A stretch of 64,000 nucleotides of DNA from Paraburkholderia metrosideri (GTDB lineage: Bacteria; Pseudomonadota; Gammaproteobacteria; Burkholderiales; Burkholderiaceae), in assembly GCF_904848625.1 (NCBI RefSeq), contig NZ_CAJHCP010000002.1, positions 496,001 through 560,000 of the forward strand. The letters are read 5' to 3'. The notes under the pieces were generated by a model. The model saw nothing but the letters and a program-made list of their open reading frames with translations. It had not been told where the DNA came from and did no database searches. The first letter of the stretch is position 1. Every line of letters starts with the position of its first letter. Both the position numbers and the translations under genes were made by a program. Below are positions 35,128 to 45,548 of the stretch, piece after piece.

Positions 35128-36408
35128 TCAGGCGATGTGCAACCGCAACAGCTCGAACAGTTGCGAGCTTGCATACAGCAGCAAACCGATAAATCCGCCG
35201 ACGATCGTCCCGTTGATCCGGATGTATTGCAGATCCTTACCAACGTTCAACTCGATCTGCCGTGACATCTCGCGCGAGTCCCAGTTCTTGACCGTATCAC
35301 TGATATGACGGGTAAGGAATTGGGCAAAGTCCGGCGCCATCGTGCGCGCCGCGTCTTCGAGATGGTCGTTCAGCGATTGACGCAGCGCTGCGTCGTGCGA
35401 GAGTTCGCGGCCGACCCATTGGCCCATCGCCATCACACGCGCGTGCAGCGCCGAATCGGCGCTTTGCAGATCGCGCTTGAGCCAGGCGCGCAATTCGCCC
35501 CACATATCCTTCACGTACGCGCTGAACGCTTCGCCTTCCACGAGATAGCGCTTCAGTTCCTCGCCCTGTTGCAGGAAGACCGGATCGGTCTTGAGCCTGA
35601 CGATGAGTGTCTGCGCAGCCTCGTCGAATCTTTGCCGAAGCTGATGGGTCGGGTTTTCGCTGATCTGTTCGAGCATCCGGTTCACCGCATTGGCGATGGC
35701 CTCCGCGCCTTTTTCGCCGAGCCACGCGGACGGCAGGATCTTCTCCATCTTCGGGTATTCGCTTTTCACCCAGTCGACGATACGTTCGGCGATGAACTCG
35801 CGCGCCGGTGCTTCACGCAGCAGCGCCACGACCTGTTCGATGCCCGCGTCGAGTAACGCCTGATGGCGGCCGTCGCGTGTCAGCGTGTCGAGAATCGCGC
35901 CCATCGATTGCGACAGATCCACCTTGCCCAGCACATCGCGCAACGCGTCCTTGATGAACACCTGAATGCGCACGTCGTCAGTCAGTTCGAGAATGCCGCC
36001 GGTCAGTTTGACGACATAGTCGCCCAGACGTGCCGTGTTGGCCGGCTCGGTCAGCCAACGGGTGATGCTTTGCGCCGGATCGTGCTTCTGGATCAGGCCA
36101 ACCAGCGACGGCACGTCGAGAAACTTGTCCTGCACGAACACCGCGAGGTTATCGGCGATCTTGTGCTTGTTCTTCGGAATGATCGCGGTGTGGGCGGCGA
36201 CGATCGGGATCGGCACGCGGCGGAACAGCGCCGCCACCGCGAACCAGTCGGCTAGCGCGCCGACCATGGCTGCTTCGGCGACTGCCTTGATGCCGTCCAC
36301 CCAGAAGCCGCGCGGCATGAACGCGGTCACGACGAAAATGCATGCGGCGGCGAGCAACAGCAGCAATGGTGTGCGCTTGGCCTTCTTCAGTTCGAGTGTC
36401 TTGTTCAT
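35128..36408 (-). CDS. DUF445 family membrane protein (YjiN-like)
   Basis: 426 residues. Two N-terminal hydrophobic segments (LLLLLAAACIFVVTAFMP and the following helix with the DUF445 motif AMVGALADWFAVAALFRRVP), a long helical cytoplasmic or periplasmic region, and a C-terminal hydrophobic segment (GTIVGGFIGLLLYASSQL). This is the classical layout of DUF445/YjiN proteins, whose function is unknown. It begins 216 bases from the divergent SbcD-like gene and stands upstream of the AI-2E-family gene with a 177-base gap. Confidence 0.87.
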   Translation of the reverse strand: MNKTLELKKAKRTPLLLLLAAACIFVVTAFMPRGFWVDGIKAVAEAAMVGALADWFAVAALFRRVPIPIVAAHTAIIPKNKHKIADNLAVFVQDKFLDVPSLVGLIQKHDPAQSITRWLTEPANTARLGDYVVKLTGGILELTDDVRIQVFIKDALRDVLGKVDLSQSMGAILDTLTRDGRHQALLDAGIEQVVALLREAPAREFIAERIVDWVKSEYPKMEKILPSAWLGEKGAEAIANAVNRMLEQISENPTHQLRQRFDEAAQTLIVRLKTDPVFLQQGEELKRYLVEGEAFSAYVKDMWGELRAWLKRDLQSADSALHARVMAMGQWVGRELSHDAALRQSLNDHLEDAARTMAPDFAQFLTRHISDTVKNWDSREMSRQIELNVGKDLQYIRINGTIVGGFIGLLLYASSQLFELLRLHIA

Positions 36409-36624
36409 CGGCGGCGGGTTGTGTCGAGTGAAATGACGCTGTTCGTTCGGCGCGCGTGCAGAAAACGCGAGTGTAGCGCCGGTCGTGACGCAGCGTGCCG
36501 GGCGCCGGGACTATCTTTGCCGCGCGGGCACGGTAACATCTGCGGTTAGACTGCGAGGCCCGCTGCGGCGCGCAGTTCCCGACACGCATGAAGCGACGAC
36601 GCAATTGAACAGAATGGAGGCACA

Positions 36625-37779
36625 GTGATCAGGTTCCTGCACACCGCAGACTGGCAGATCGGCACGCAATTCGGCCAGTTCGAGCCGGATGAAGCGGCCC
36701 ATCTCGCGCAGGCGCGCTTCGACACCGTGCGCCGTATCGCCGAAGAAGCGGCGGCGCGCAAAGTCGACGCCGTGCTGGTCGCGGGCGACGTGTTCGATCT
36801 GCAAACGGTATCGGACACCGTGATCCGCCGTCTGTTCGGCGCGTTGCAGGCGTTTTCCGGGCCGTGGATCATGTTGCCGGGCAACCACGACGCGGCGCTC
36901 GTCGAAAGCGTCTGGACCCGCGCGCAGCGGCTCAATTGCGTGAGCCCGAATGTGCGGCTGGTGCTCGACGCGGGCGTGGTGTTGCTGGACGAGTGCCGCT
37001 GCGCGTTGCTGTGCGCGCCGCTCACGCAACGCATCACTTACGACGACACCACCGGTTTCTTCGACACTACCGACACCCCCGCTGGTTATCACCGCATCGG
37101 CCTGGCGCACGGCAGCGTGAGCGGGATTTTGCAGGAAGGTATCGATTCGTCGAATCCCATCGCGCCGACGCGTGCACTCAGCGCGCGTCTCGACTATCTC
37201 GCGCTGGGCGACTGGCATGGCCATTTTCGTGTCGACGAACGCACGTGGTATGCCGGCACGCATGAGCAGGATCGTTTCCGCGCGAACGATCCCGGCTTCA
37301 TGCTCGATGTCACGCTGAGCGAGCCTGGCGCCGTGCCGCAGGTCGAAGCGGTGCGGGTCGGTCAATATCAGTGGCATCGGTGGGATGAAACGATCTCGGT
37401 GTCAACCGATGTGGACGCGCTTAAAGCACGCCTCGCCGCGTTGAGCGGGCACGACGTGCTGCGCCTGAACGTCACCGGCACCACCGCATTGGCCGATGCC
37501 GAAGCGATCCACGTCGCGGTGGAAGAGGCCCGTGCGCGGGTGCGGGCGCTGCGCGTCGATCTGAGCGGCTTGCAGGTGCTGCCCACCGCCGACGACCTCG
37601 CCGAACTCGGTGCGCAAAGCGGCTACCTCGCGAAAGTGGTGGCGCGTCTGCGCGGCCTGCAGGAAGACCCGCAGTCCGATCCGCAACAGGTCAAGCGCGC
37701 GGCCGAGGCATTGCTGCTTCTGGCGCGCTTTCAACGTGAATTGCCGCGCGCTTCGGCGTCCGCGTCCGCATCCGCATGA
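36625..37779 (+). CDS. SbcD/Mre11-like DNA repair exonuclease
   Basis: 384 residues. Calcineurin-like metallophosphoesterase with all phosphodiesterase motifs: FLHTADWQIG (D and H metal ligands), VLVAGDVFD, MLPGNHDA, IGLAHGS and LALGDWHGH. Family members are the nuclease halves of SbcCD/Mre11-Rad50 or YhaO-YhaN-type complexes that process DNA ends and hairpins. GTG 36625 is preceded by TGGAGG at 36615-36620. The C-terminal ~110 residues are helical and end in an ASASASASA tract. It is followed after 10 bases by its ATPase partner. Confidence 0.9.
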   Translation: MIRFLHTADWQIGTQFGQFEPDEAAHLAQARFDTVRRIAEEAAARKVDAVLVAGDVFDLQTVSDTVIRRLFGALQAFSGPWIMLPGNHDAALVESVWTRAQRLNCVSPNVRLVLDAGVVLLDECRCALLCAPLTQRITYDDTTGFFDTTDTPAGYHRIGLAHGSVSGILQEGIDSSNPIAPTRALSARLDYLALGDWHGHFRVDERTWYAGTHEQDRFRANDPGFMLDVTLSEPGAVPQVEAVRVGQYQWHRWDETISVSTDVDALKARLAALSGHDVLRLNVTGTTALADAEAIHVAVEEARARVRALRVDLSGLQVLPTADDLAELGAQSGYLAKVVARLRGLQEDPQSDPQQVKRAAEALLLLARFQRELPRASASASASA

Positions 37780-37789
37780 AGAGGTCTGC

Positions 37790-40414
37790 ATGAAGCTGGA
37801 AAGTATCGCGATTCAGGAGTTCAAACAGTTCAGCGGACGGATTGTGATCGACGATCTGCAACCGGGGCTGAATCTTTTCACCGGCCCGAACGAAGCGGGC
37901 AAAAGCACGATTGCCGAAGCGGTGCGCGCGGTGTTTCTCGAACGCTACAAGGCCTCGCACCTGAAAGACCTGTTGCCTTGGGGCAAGGCGAGCGGGCAGC
38001 CGTCGGTCGAAGTGAATTTCAATCTGGACGGGACGGCATGCAGGCTGTCGAAGCAGTTCGTCACGCGTCAGCGTTGCGAGTTGAAGATCGGCCAGGCCGT
38101 GTTCGGCGAAGATGAAGCCGAAGACAAGCTCGCGGCACTGTTAGGCTTTTCGCGCGCGGCGCGGGGTCCGTTGAAGGCGGAAAACGCGGGCGTGCCGGGC
38201 TTGCTGTGGGTGCAGCAGGGCGGTACGCAGGAAGTGCGCGATTCGACCGGGCACGCGGCGCAATATCTGCGCGATGCGTTGTCGCAATTGTCCGGCAGCA
38301 GTGAAGCGGCGGGTGAAGATGCGTTGATCGCCGTCGTGCAGCGCGAGTTGCGGCAACTGCTGACGGCACGCACGCAAAAGGCGACCGGCCCGCTGGCCGA
38401 AGCTGAAACGACGCTGGCCGGATTGATCGAAGAGCGCAACGGGCTTGAGCAGCAGCGTCAACAGTTCGACGAAAACATTGCACGGCTCGCGTCGTTGCAA
38501 GAAGCCTTCGACGACACGCAACGCAAGCGCCCGTGGGAGCTTCACGAGCAGAAGGCCGTGCTGGCGCAACAACGCGCCGATGCGGCAGCGGAACTCGAGC
38601 GCAGTGTGCAGGGACTCGCGCAGTCGTTGCAGGTGAGCGAGGCCGAACTGGCGCTGTCGTTGCAACAGGAGCAGGGCGCGGCTGAACTGGAAGCGGCGGT
38701 TGCGCGTGAACGTCTGCAACTCGACGCGGCGCGGGGCGAGGTGGCCGCTGCGCAGACCGAACACGCACAAGCCGCGAACGGCGTGGCGCAATTCGAGCAG
38801 GCGTTTGCGGGCGCCAGTCGGGCGCTGGAACTGGCGAACGCAGCGGTGACAGCCGCCGACTTACGCAGCCAGATCGGTCTTTATCGCACCGAAAGCGAGC
38901 GCCTGGACGCATCGATCGCCGCAGCGGGTAAAGCGAATGACGCCGTTCTCGACGCGTCGCGTGACGCGGCAGCACTTGAACTCGACGACGTGAAACTGAA
39001 GCGGCTCATCACGCTCGATCGCGAGTTGACCGTGTTGCGGGCCCGCACCGAAGCAGCGATGACGCGTATCGAATACCGGTTGAACGGTGCGTTGACTGTT
39101 GACGGCGAACCGGTCACGGGCACCGGCGTGTTGCGTGTCGATGAAGAAAAACTGATCGTCCTCGGCGAACTCGGTGAGTTGCGCGTGATTCCGGGTGTGT
39201 CCGATCTGTCCGCGCAACTGTCCGAACTGGCATCGCTCGAAGCCGCGCATGCACAGTTATTGCAGGCGCTCGGCGTCGCGTCGGTGGGCGACGCGCAGGC
39301 GCGGCACGAACAGTGGAAAGCGCTGATCGCGCAGCAGAAGAGCCAGGCGAAGATTCTCGACGTGCACGCACCGCAAGGTATCGATGCGCTGCGTGCCGCG
39401 CATGCTTCGGCGGCGGCGCGGTGGCAGGCGTCGAATGAACGGCTGGCGGGTTTGCCCGATGTGTCCGCCGCGTTGCCGCTCGACGAAGCACGTCGCAACG
39501 CGGAGATTGCACGCGACGCGCTGGAGGCCGCCAGAAAAGTGCTGGCGCACGCGGCTGAGAAACGTTCGACCGGCATCGCCACCGCCGAATCGCTCGCCGC
39601 ACAATTGCAGCGCAAGGAAGCGCAACTGAGCGACGAAACATATCGCAGCAATCGCACCAGATGGCAGACGAAAATCGTCGAGCAGCGCGTGCAGGTCGAC
39701 GCATTGAGAAAGCAGCGCGAAGGACGTGAGCGTGAACTGGAGGCCGTGCGTCTCGACGATCCGGCGGCCGAAGCGACGCGCTATCGTGCATCGGCGGAAC
39801 TCGCGCGCGGCGAGCAACACGAGCGGCAGGTTCGGATCGCGCAGTTGCGCAGTCAACTGGAGACGGTCGGCGCGTCAGGCCTTGGTGAACGTCTGGCAAC
39901 GCTCGAGGCCAGGGTTGAACAGGCCACGCGTCGCAAGGACGAACTCGGTTTGCGCGCTGGCGCATTGAGTCTGCTGGATCAGGTGCTGGTCGATGAGCGC
40001 GACGCCGCCGTCGCGCAATTGCGCGCGCCGTTGACCGAGCGGCTCGGACATTATCTGAAGCGGATTTTCCCGCAATCGAGTCTTGTGCTCGGCGACGATC
40101 TGAGTCCGGCAACATTGGATCGCTACGGCCGCGCGGATACGCTCGACGCGTTGAGTTTCGGCACGCGCGAACAGCTGGGCATTCTGACGCGGCTGGCGTA
40201 CGCCGATCTTTTGAAGGCATCGGGAAGGCCGACGTTGCTGATGCTCGATGATGCGGCCGTGCATACGGATGCCGCACGGCGCGACGCGATCAAGCGCGCG
40301 TTGATCGACGCGGCGACCCGGCACCAGATTCTGGTGTTCACGTGCCACCCCGAGTTGTGGGACGACCTCGGGGTCAGGCAGCGCGCAATCGACGATCTGA
40401 AGGTGGCGGCTTAA
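37790..40414 (+). CDS. SbcC/Rad50-like (YhaN-type) AAA ATPase
   Basis: 874 residues. N-terminal Walker A GPNEAGKST (about residues 34-42), two long Gln/Glu/Ala-rich coiled coils, and a C-terminal half with an ABC-signature-like SFGTREQLGILTRLAYADLL and Walker B LLMLDDAAVHTD. This is the SMC/Rad50 plan. The central region contains no CxxC zinc-hook; cysteines are nearly absent from the coiled coils, and the protein is shorter than SbcC (about 1050). ATG 37790 is 10 bases after the nuclease stop, with GAAGAGG upstream. Closer in layout to YhaN than to SbcC, with a putative middle domain (about 430-500). Confidence 0.88.
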   Translation: MKLESIAIQEFKQFSGRIVIDDLQPGLNLFTGPNEAGKSTIAEAVRAVFLERYKASHLKDLLPWGKASGQPSVEVNFNLDGTACRLSKQFVTRQRCELKIGQAVFGEDEAEDKLAALLGFSRAARGPLKAENAGVPGLLWVQQGGTQEVRDSTGHAAQYLRDALSQLSGSSEAAGEDALIAVVQRELRQLLTARTQKATGPLAEAETTLAGLIEERNGLEQQRQQFDENIARLASLQEAFDDTQRKRPWELHEQKAVLAQQRADAAAELERSVQGLAQSLQVSEAELALSLQQEQGAAELEAAVARERLQLDAARGEVAAAQTEHAQAANGVAQFEQAFAGASRALELANAAVTAADLRSQIGLYRTESERLDASIAAAGKANDAVLDASRDAAALELDDVKLKRLITLDRELTVLRARTEAAMTRIEYRLNGALTVDGEPVTGTGVLRVDEEKLIVLGELGELRVIPGVSDLSAQLSELASLEAAHAQLLQALGVASVGDAQARHEQWKALIAQQKSQAKILDVHAPQGIDALRAAHASAAARWQASNERLAGLPDVSAALPLDEARRNAEIARDALEAARKVLAHAAEKRSTGIATAESLAAQLQRKEAQLSDETYRSNRTRWQTKIVEQRVQVDALRKQREGRERELEAVRLDDPAAEATRYRASAELARGEQHERQVRIAQLRSQLETVGASGLGERLATLEARVEQATRRKDELGLRAGALSLLDQVLVDERDAAVAQLRAPLTERLGHYLKRIFPQSSLVLGDDLSPATLDRYGRADTLDALSFGTREQLGILTRLAYADLLKASGRPTLLMLDDAAVHTDAARRDAIKRALIDAATRHQILVFTCHPELWDDLGVRQRAIDDLKVAA

Positions 40415-40481
40415 GCGCGGGTGAGCTGGGTGAGCTTGAGCCGGCCTGCGCCGACTCAAGCCGTTTCGCGCCGTTACCCGA

Positions 40482-42278
40482 CTACCTGTACCAGCGTGGC
40501 GTGTACACCCATTCGGAACCGTCTTGCGTGCCTTTGCCGAACTTCCGTGTCGTCGACGATCCGACGATCACCATCGTCCGCATATCCACGTCGGACGAAC
40601 GCAACTCGCCTAGTGTCAGCGTACGCAGCGTGCCGCCGGGTCTGCCGATGTCCCGGCCAAGCACGACCAGCGTGTCCGCCGAACGAACTTCGCGCACCAG
40701 GTCCAGCGCCTTGTCCAGTTGCCACGGACGCGCGCGCGAAATCGGGTTGTAGAACGCCATCACCAGATCGGCTTCGGCAGCGTGCCGCAGACGCTTTTCG
40801 ATGATGCTCCACGGCTTCAGGTTGTCGGACAGCGACAGCATGCAGAAGTCGTGGCCGAGCGGTGCGCCGGCCTGAGCGGCGGCCGCCATGGCCGCCGACA
40901 CACCCGGCACGATGTTCAGGTCGACGGCGGACCAGGCGGGGTGTTGTGACGCGTCGTCGTCCAGCGCTTCGAGCACCGCTGCGGCCATCGCGAACACGCC
41001 TGGATCGCCTGACGACACCATCACCACCGAGCGTCCTTCGCTCGCGAGTTCGAATGCGTGCCGCGCGCGCTGCATTTCCTCGCGATTGTCGGTGCCGTGG
41101 ACCCGCTGGTCGGCGCGCAACGGGCCGGCCATTTTCACGTAGGTGTCGTAACCGAGGATGTCGGTGGCTTCGTTCAGCGCGGTGCGGGCGGCGGGGACCA
41201 TCAGCTCGGCGCTGCCGGGGCCGAGACCGATCACGGTCAGCCGGCCGCGCGCGCGGCCAATCGTGTCGGGATCGATCGCCAGTGAAGCGAGGGCCAGTGC
41301 GACGCCTTTCTGTGGGTCGTCGTGCAGCGTGTCGTACGGCATGCGCAAAGCGGCATGCAGCAGGCTGGCGGGTGGTGCGCCGTCTTCAGCGCGCGTTTGT
41401 GTCAAGCGCAGCGGTACCTTGAGAATCGCGGCGGCTTCAGCGAGAGCGGCGTCCGACGTGTGCGCGGACGAAGCCAGCAACGCCGCGAGTGACAGCGGCG
41501 CGAGCCGGTGTGCAGCGAGCGATTCGCGGATGTGAGCCGCGATCTGGGTAGCCTTCGCAGATGGGCTTGACGCATCGGCACCCGCCGCTGCCGTCACCGC
41601 CGCCACCACACTGCGCGGGTGAATCACCAATTCATCTTCACGTCCATCCCAGACACACGGTGTGACGCGAATGGCGAGGCGGGCGGATTCCGAGCGCGGC
41701 AGTCGCGTATCGTCGAGCCATGGGGCATGCCCTTCGATGCGCGTGCTTTCTCCCGCCAGCAGATCCGACACGAAGCGCTTACCTTGCCCGATATCGGCGA
41801 GGGTATAGCCATCAGGCGGATTGAGCACGCAGGTGCCGAAGCGCAGTTCGCCGCTGGTCGTGATCGCGGGCGTGACCGCCAGCGCGGCAGCGATCTCGCG
41901 TGCCATCACGTTGACGCCAGCCAGTCCGCCGAGCAGCGGCACGACGGCGCTGCCATCTTCGGCGACGGCCAGCACCGGCGGCTCGACGCCCTTGTTCGAC
42001 AGCATCGGTGCGAGGCAACGAATCACGATGCCTGCCGCGCACAACGCGATGATCGGCGTGCCGCGCGCGTACAGGTCGCACAGATGGGCGCCGAGTTCCG
42101 TATAGGCCACGTCCGCTTCGACGCGGCCTTGCAGCGCGTGGATCTGGCAGGCCGGGGCGGCCGGGTGTTCGGCGCCAGCGGCGCTGTTCTGGACATACAC
42201 AGACTGAATTCGCCGCGCGGTGTCCAGCGCGCCCGCGCCGAGAATTACAATCGCGGGCGCTGTCGTCAGCCTTGCCAT
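40482..42278 (-). CDS. cobJ: CbiG-CobJ fusion: precorrin-3B C17-methyltransferase
   Basis: 598 residues. The N-terminal ~335 residues are a CbiG-type domain ([43 protein letters not shown], and the CbiG/CobE C-terminal segment [13 protein letters not shown]). Residues from about 345 are a SAM-dependent CobJ methyltransferase ([36 protein letters not shown]). CobJ performs C17 methylation and ring contraction; CbiG opens the ring-A lactone in the anaerobic pathway. The fusion is found in other proteobacteria. Overlaps the end of cobI by 13 bases, last gene of the riboswitch-controlled arm. Confidence 0.93.
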   Translation of the reverse strand: MARLTTAPAIVILGAGALDTARRIQSVYVQNSAAGAEHPAAPACQIHALQGRVEADVAYTELGAHLCDLYARGTPIIALCAAGIVIRCLAPMLSNKGVEPPVLAVAEDGSAVVPLLGGLAGVNVMAREIAAALAVTPAITTSGELRFGTCVLNPPDGYTLADIGQGKRFVSDLLAGESTRIEGHAPWLDDTRLPRSESARLAIRVTPCVWDGREDELVIHPRSVVAAVTAAAGADASSPSAKATQIAAHIRESLAAHRLAPLSLAALLASSAHTSDAALAEAAAILKVPLRLTQTRAEDGAPPASLLHAALRMPYDTLHDDPQKGVALALASLAIDPDTIGRARGRLTVIGLGPGSAELMVPAARTALNEATDILGYDTYVKMAGPLRADQRVHGTDNREEMQRARHAFELASEGRSVVMVSSGDPGVFAMAAAVLEALDDDASQHPAWSAVDLNIVPGVSAAMAAAAQAGAPLGHDFCMLSLSDNLKPWSIIEKRLRHAAEADLVMAFYNPISRARPWQLDKALDLVREVRSADTLVVLGRDIGRPGGTLRTLTLGELRSSDVDMRTMVIVGSSTTRKFGKGTQDGSEWVYTPRWYR

Positions 42279-42997
42279 TTTTCCCCCGGCACGACGAGCA
42301 GCGAAAAGTACGGCGACGCCATTGGATCCACCTCGGCGAGCGGCACGATGCGTTGATTGCCCATCGTCGCGCGCTCGACGTAAAGCGCGCGTTTTTCCAG
42401 CCCGAGTTCGCAGAGCACGCGCCGCACCTTGTCGAAATTGCGGCCGAGTTTCATGACCACGGCGGCGTCGGCATCGGCGAGACGTCGACGTAATTCCTGT
42501 TCAGGCAGTACACCCGACAACACCGACAAGCTCTGATTGCGATACACCAGCGGCGCGCCGAGCACCGCTGCACCGCCGAGCATCGAACAGACGCCGGGCA
42601 CGACTTCACTGTCGTAACGCGCCGCGAGCCGGTCATGCAGATACATATACGAGCCGTAGAAAAACGGATCGCCTTCGCAGATCACGGCAACATCGCGGCC
42701 CGCATCGAGATGCGCGGACACGATGCCCGCAGCGCTGTCGTAGAACTCGGCAATGATCGCTTCATACGACAGCGGCGGTTCGAGCGCTTCGGTCGTCACG
42801 GGATAAACCAGCGGCAGATGGTGCTGTGTGTCGTGCAAATGCGCTTCGATGATGCTGAACGCGTTGCCCTTTTTGCCCTTCGCGACGAAATACGCGACCA
42901 CGGGGGCCGCTTTTAGCAAACGCAGCGCTTTTAGCGTGATGAGTTCCGGGTCGCCGGGGCCGACGCCGAGTCCGAGCAAACGTCCTTGCGCCGCCAT
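42266..42997 (-). CDS. cobI: Precorrin-2 C20-methyltransferase
   Basis: 243 residues, full length. SAM-dependent methyltransferase that converts precorrin-2 to precorrin-3A. The SAM-binding signature [20 protein letters not shown] (residues 9-28), [16 protein letters not shown] and VPGVCSM are conserved in CobI/CbiL. It starts immediately after cobH (no gap) and overlaps cobJ at its end, so translation is probably coupled. Confidence 0.95.
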   Translation of the reverse strand: MAAQGRLLGLGVGPGDPELITLKALRLLKAAPVVAYFVAKGKKGNAFSIIEAHLHDTQHHLPLVYPVTTEALEPPLSYEAIIAEFYDSAAGIVSAHLDAGRDVAVICEGDPFFYGSYMYLHDRLAARYDSEVVPGVCSMLGGAAVLGAPLVYRNQSLSVLSGVLPEQELRRRLADADAAVVMKLGRNFDKVRRVLCELGLEKRALYVERATMGNQRIVPLAEVDPMASPYFSLLVVPGEKWQG

Positions 42998-43633
42998 TTA
43001 TTCGACCTCCGTGGCCAGCGCATTGACGGCGGCGGCCGCCATCGCGCTGCCGCCGCGCCGGCCATTCACCACGACGTAGGGCACGCCGCGACTGTGCTGC
43101 GCGAGCGCCGCTTTCGATTCGGCCGCGCCGATAAAGCCCACCGGAAAGCCGAGGATCAACGCGGGCTTCGGCGCCCCGGCGTCGAGCATGTCGAGCAGAT
43201 GAAACAGCGCGGTTGGCGCATTGCCGATCACGACGACGCTGCCCGCCAGATGCGGGCGCCACAATTCGAGCGCAGCCGCCGAGCGCGTGTTGCCGAGTTC
43301 GCTAGCCAGTGACGGAACGTCCGGATGGGTGAGCGTGCAGATCACTTCGTTCGCAGCGGGCAGGCGTGCGCGCGTGATGCCTTGCGCGACCATGCCGGCG
43401 TCGCACAGAATCGGCGCGCCTTGTGCGAGGGCGGTGCGTCCTGCTGTGCCGGCATCGGCGGAAAATTGCAGCGCGTCGATCACGTCGACCATCCCGCACG
43501 CGTGGATCACGCGGACGGCGAGTTTTTCGAGGTCGGCGGGAATGCGCGACAGGTCGGCCTCCGCGCGGATCGTCGCGAAGGACTGGCGATAGATCTCCTG
43601 ACCGTCGCGTAGGTATTCAAGCATCTGTGTCAC
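42998..43633 (-). CDS. cobH: Precorrin-8X methylmutase
   Basis: 211 residues. Moves the C11 methyl group to C12, giving hydrogenobyrinate. Family motifs IHACGMVDVIDALQFS (with the catalytic histidine), PILCDAGMVAQGI, and the C-terminal GFPVGFIGAAESKAAL and GRRGGSAMAAAAVNAL are intact. Its start overlaps the 3' end of cobG by 17 bases and its stop abuts cobI. Confidence 0.96.
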   Translation of the reverse strand: MTQMLEYLRDGQEIYRQSFATIRAEADLSRIPADLEKLAVRVIHACGMVDVIDALQFSADAGTAGRTALAQGAPILCDAGMVAQGITRARLPAANEVICTLTHPDVPSLASELGNTRSAAALELWRPHLAGSVVVIGNAPTALFHLLDMLDAGAPKPALILGFPVGFIGAAESKAALAQHSRGVPYVVVNGRRGGSAMAAAAVNALATEVE

Positions 43634-45191
43634 TCCGGGCCAGGCGGGCGAGGGTGCCGGCGGCCTGTTGGATCGTCAATTGGTGCGCGACGCAGTGGCC
43701 GAAACCCGGCTGGCTGTCGTCGCGTCGATAAAGGTCATACGTGCCGGGCGCCACCGCCAGCATCGTGTAGGGCGCGCAATGGGCGGCCGCGCATGAACGC
43801 AGGCAGCCGCTCAGGTGCACGTCGACGCCCGCGGGCAGGTGCGCGGCGAGTTGCAGCGCGTCGGCTTTGGTGTCGGCGAAACTTTTGGCGCAACCGCTCG
43901 ATCCCGCGCATGCGATCAACCGCGTGATGGCTTGTGACGGGTCGCAGGCGAGCCCTGACGCGGTCAGTCCGGCCAGTACGGCGGGCACGGCATCAGACGC
44001 GATGTCGGGCAGCAGTACGCTCTGCCACGGTGTCACGTGCAACGTGCCGCTGTTGTGCCGACGCGCGAGCGCCGCGAGCGCGTGCAACGTGTCGGCATCG
44101 ATACGTCCGAGCGCAGGTTGACCGCCTGCATGCCAGGTCCCTGGCGTGCGTTGAGCGTGTGCGCCGAGTCGGAGCGAGGCGTCGGCTTGCGTGTTGCGTT
44201 GCCAGCCGGATAGCGATGCGTCGCGCGACAGCGGAAAGTCGACGTAAGTCTGCGCGTGCTGCAGGACAGCGTCGACGGAATGGGTGGCGAGCAGGTGACG
44301 CATGCGGGTGGCGTCGGCGGCGGCCAGATCGATGAAAGTGTGCAGCAGCGCTCGAACGAGAGCGGGGACTTGTGAGGGCAGTACGGCGGCTAATGCGCCT
44401 GAACCGTTGCTGGCTTGCAGCGGGCGGGTCGCACGGTGACGCGCGGCTGCTGGCTGAAAAGCCGAAGCGTCAGGTGGACACCCCGCCAGCCCAAACACGA
44501 ACCGCACACCCTCAGCATCTTGCGACGCCGCGAGCCACACGTCATGCGGATGATCGACCCTCGCCAACCGCTCACCGCCATCCAGCAGCAACGCGAATTT
44601 AGGCGACAGTGCCGCAAATCGCGCTTCGCGTTGCAGCAGCGTGAGAAGTTCAGCGCAGAGCGGCGTCGTATCGATCAACGCAGAAGGATCGCGTCCGGCA
44701 GCGGGGCTGATCATCACGTTGCGCACATCGTCGGCGGAGCTGGCGAGTGCGGCGTTTGCGGCGCTGGCGGCACTCGCCGCGCCTGTCGCGTCTCCGGCGG
44801 GGGCCGAAGACGAAAACGAAGCCGAAGCCGGAGTCGGAGTCGGAGCCGAAGACGAAAACGAAGCCGAAGACGGAGTTGAAGAAGAAGCCGGCCCAAGCCC
44901 CGCCTCGACCAGCGCCGCAATCAACGCCGCTTCGTGCCCGCTCTGCACACCGCGCACCTGTAGATTCGCGCGAATCGTCAATTCGATCACACCAGCCGCA
45001 TACCGCGCGCTCGCGTCGGCAATCGCGTCAGCCTGCGCGGCGCTCAATTCACCGCCGGGCAACTTGATCCGGCAGATCCCGCCGTCGCGCGCGGCGACGA
45101 TGCGCAGCAGCCCCGGACACGCCGAGGGCCGCAGCGTCGAGGCCACGTGAGGCAAAACGAGGGAGGACGAAGCTTGATTCAAGACGGACAC
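43617..45191 (-). CDS. cobG: Precorrin-3B synthase
   Basis: About 524 residues. Sulfite/nitrite-reductase-like iron-sulfur enzyme that oxidises precorrin-3A to precorrin-3B in the oxygen-dependent pathway. Visible: [21 protein letters not shown] at the start in two parts, [10 protein letters not shown], and the [4Fe-4S] ligands in [10 protein letters not shown] and [10 protein letters not shown] Ser/Ala/Pro insert of about 60 residues near 100-160 has no counterpart in the family and is encoded by DNA repeats (44803-44892). GTG 45191 is the best initiation guess; no good ribosome-binding site, so the start could be up to 20 codons off. First gene after the cobalamin riboswitch. Confidence 0.9.
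   Translation of the reverse strand: MSVLNQASSSLVLPHVASTLRPSACPGLLRIVAARDGGICRIKLPGGELSAAQADAIADASARYAAGVIELTIRANLQVRGVQSGHEAALIAALVEAGLGPASSSTPSSASFSSSAPTPTPASASFSSSAPAGDATGAASAASAANAALASSADDVRNVMISPAAGRDPSALIDTTPLCAELLTLLQREARFAALSPKFALLLDGGERLARVDHPHDVWLAASQDAEGVRFVFGLAGCPPDASAFQPAAARHRATRPLQASNGSGALAAVLPSQVPALVRALLHTFIDLAAADATRMRHLLATHSVDAVLQHAQTYVDFPLSRDASLSGWQRNTQADASLRLGAHAQRTPGTWHAGGQPALGRIDADTLHALAALARRHNSGTLHVTPWQSVLLPDIASDAVPAVLAGLTASGLACDPSQAITRLIACAGSSGCAKSFADTKADALQLAAHLPAGVDVHLSGCLRSCAAAHCAPYTMLAVAPGTYDLYRRDDSQPGFGHCVAHQLTIQQAAGTLARLARSDTDA
44803..44892. repeat. Low-complexity repeat tract inside cobG
   Basis: Rich in GAAGCC/GAAGAC/GGAGTC hexamers. A 25-base unit is repeated exactly at 44803-44827 and 44845-44869, 42 bases (14 codons) apart, so the frame is preserved. 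It encodes two copies of ASFSSSAP within a Ser/Ala/Pro linker. Confidence 0.8.
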
Positions 45192-45284
45192 CGGGTTGAG
45201 CGTCGCGCGAAGGCCCGAGCAGGCCGCGCGGCGGCTTGCTGCGGCATCGGTACACCCCGCCCGATGTTGGCTGGCACGAACAGG

Positions 45285-45450
45285 CTTGCCGGCAGGTCTC
45301 CTGGCTGGCAGCTCAAGGCCCAGATAAGGGTCCGCCGCGGCCTTCCCGGTCAACCCAGTGGCGCGCAGCGCAGGCGGACTCGCTGCATACAGTTGCGGGG
45401 GCAGCCACAGTGGCACTGTGTTCCCTCTTCGGCCCCGAAGGGCACCGGCG
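45285..45450 (-). promoter_or_regulatory. Cobalamin riboswitch upstream of cobG
   Basis: On the minus strand the B12 box AGCCAGGAGACCTGCC lies at about 45291-45306, preceded by the conserved core: GCCACTGTGGC near 45410, the CCCGCAACTG segment near 45395, and GCCACTGGGTTGACCGGGAAGG at about 45338-45360 in two conserved blocks. A -10-like CATAAT (plus 45456-45461) places the transcript start just upstream. Adenosylcobalamin binding would repress cobG-cobH-cobI-cobJ. The plus-strand arm is not under it. Confidence 0.92.
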
Positions 45451-45548
45451 GCTGTATTATGCCTTTTTTCGGACAGCGCAACGAGGCTGGACGCTTTGAC
45501 AGGCGCGGCACAGCGCATTATTTGAAGATACAGAATGAGGATGGATGC

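Noticed and set aside
39114..40277. 387-codon minus-strand frame inside the SbcC-like gene
   Set aside because: Arg/Pro/Ser-rich shadow of coiled-coil coding sequence on the plus strand.
44641..45150. Plus-strand frame over the cobG repeat region coding for [21 protein letters not shown] repeats
   Set aside because: The acidic repeat is an artefact of reading the Ser/Ala linker DNA on the other strand; cobG motifs flank it in frame on the minus strand.
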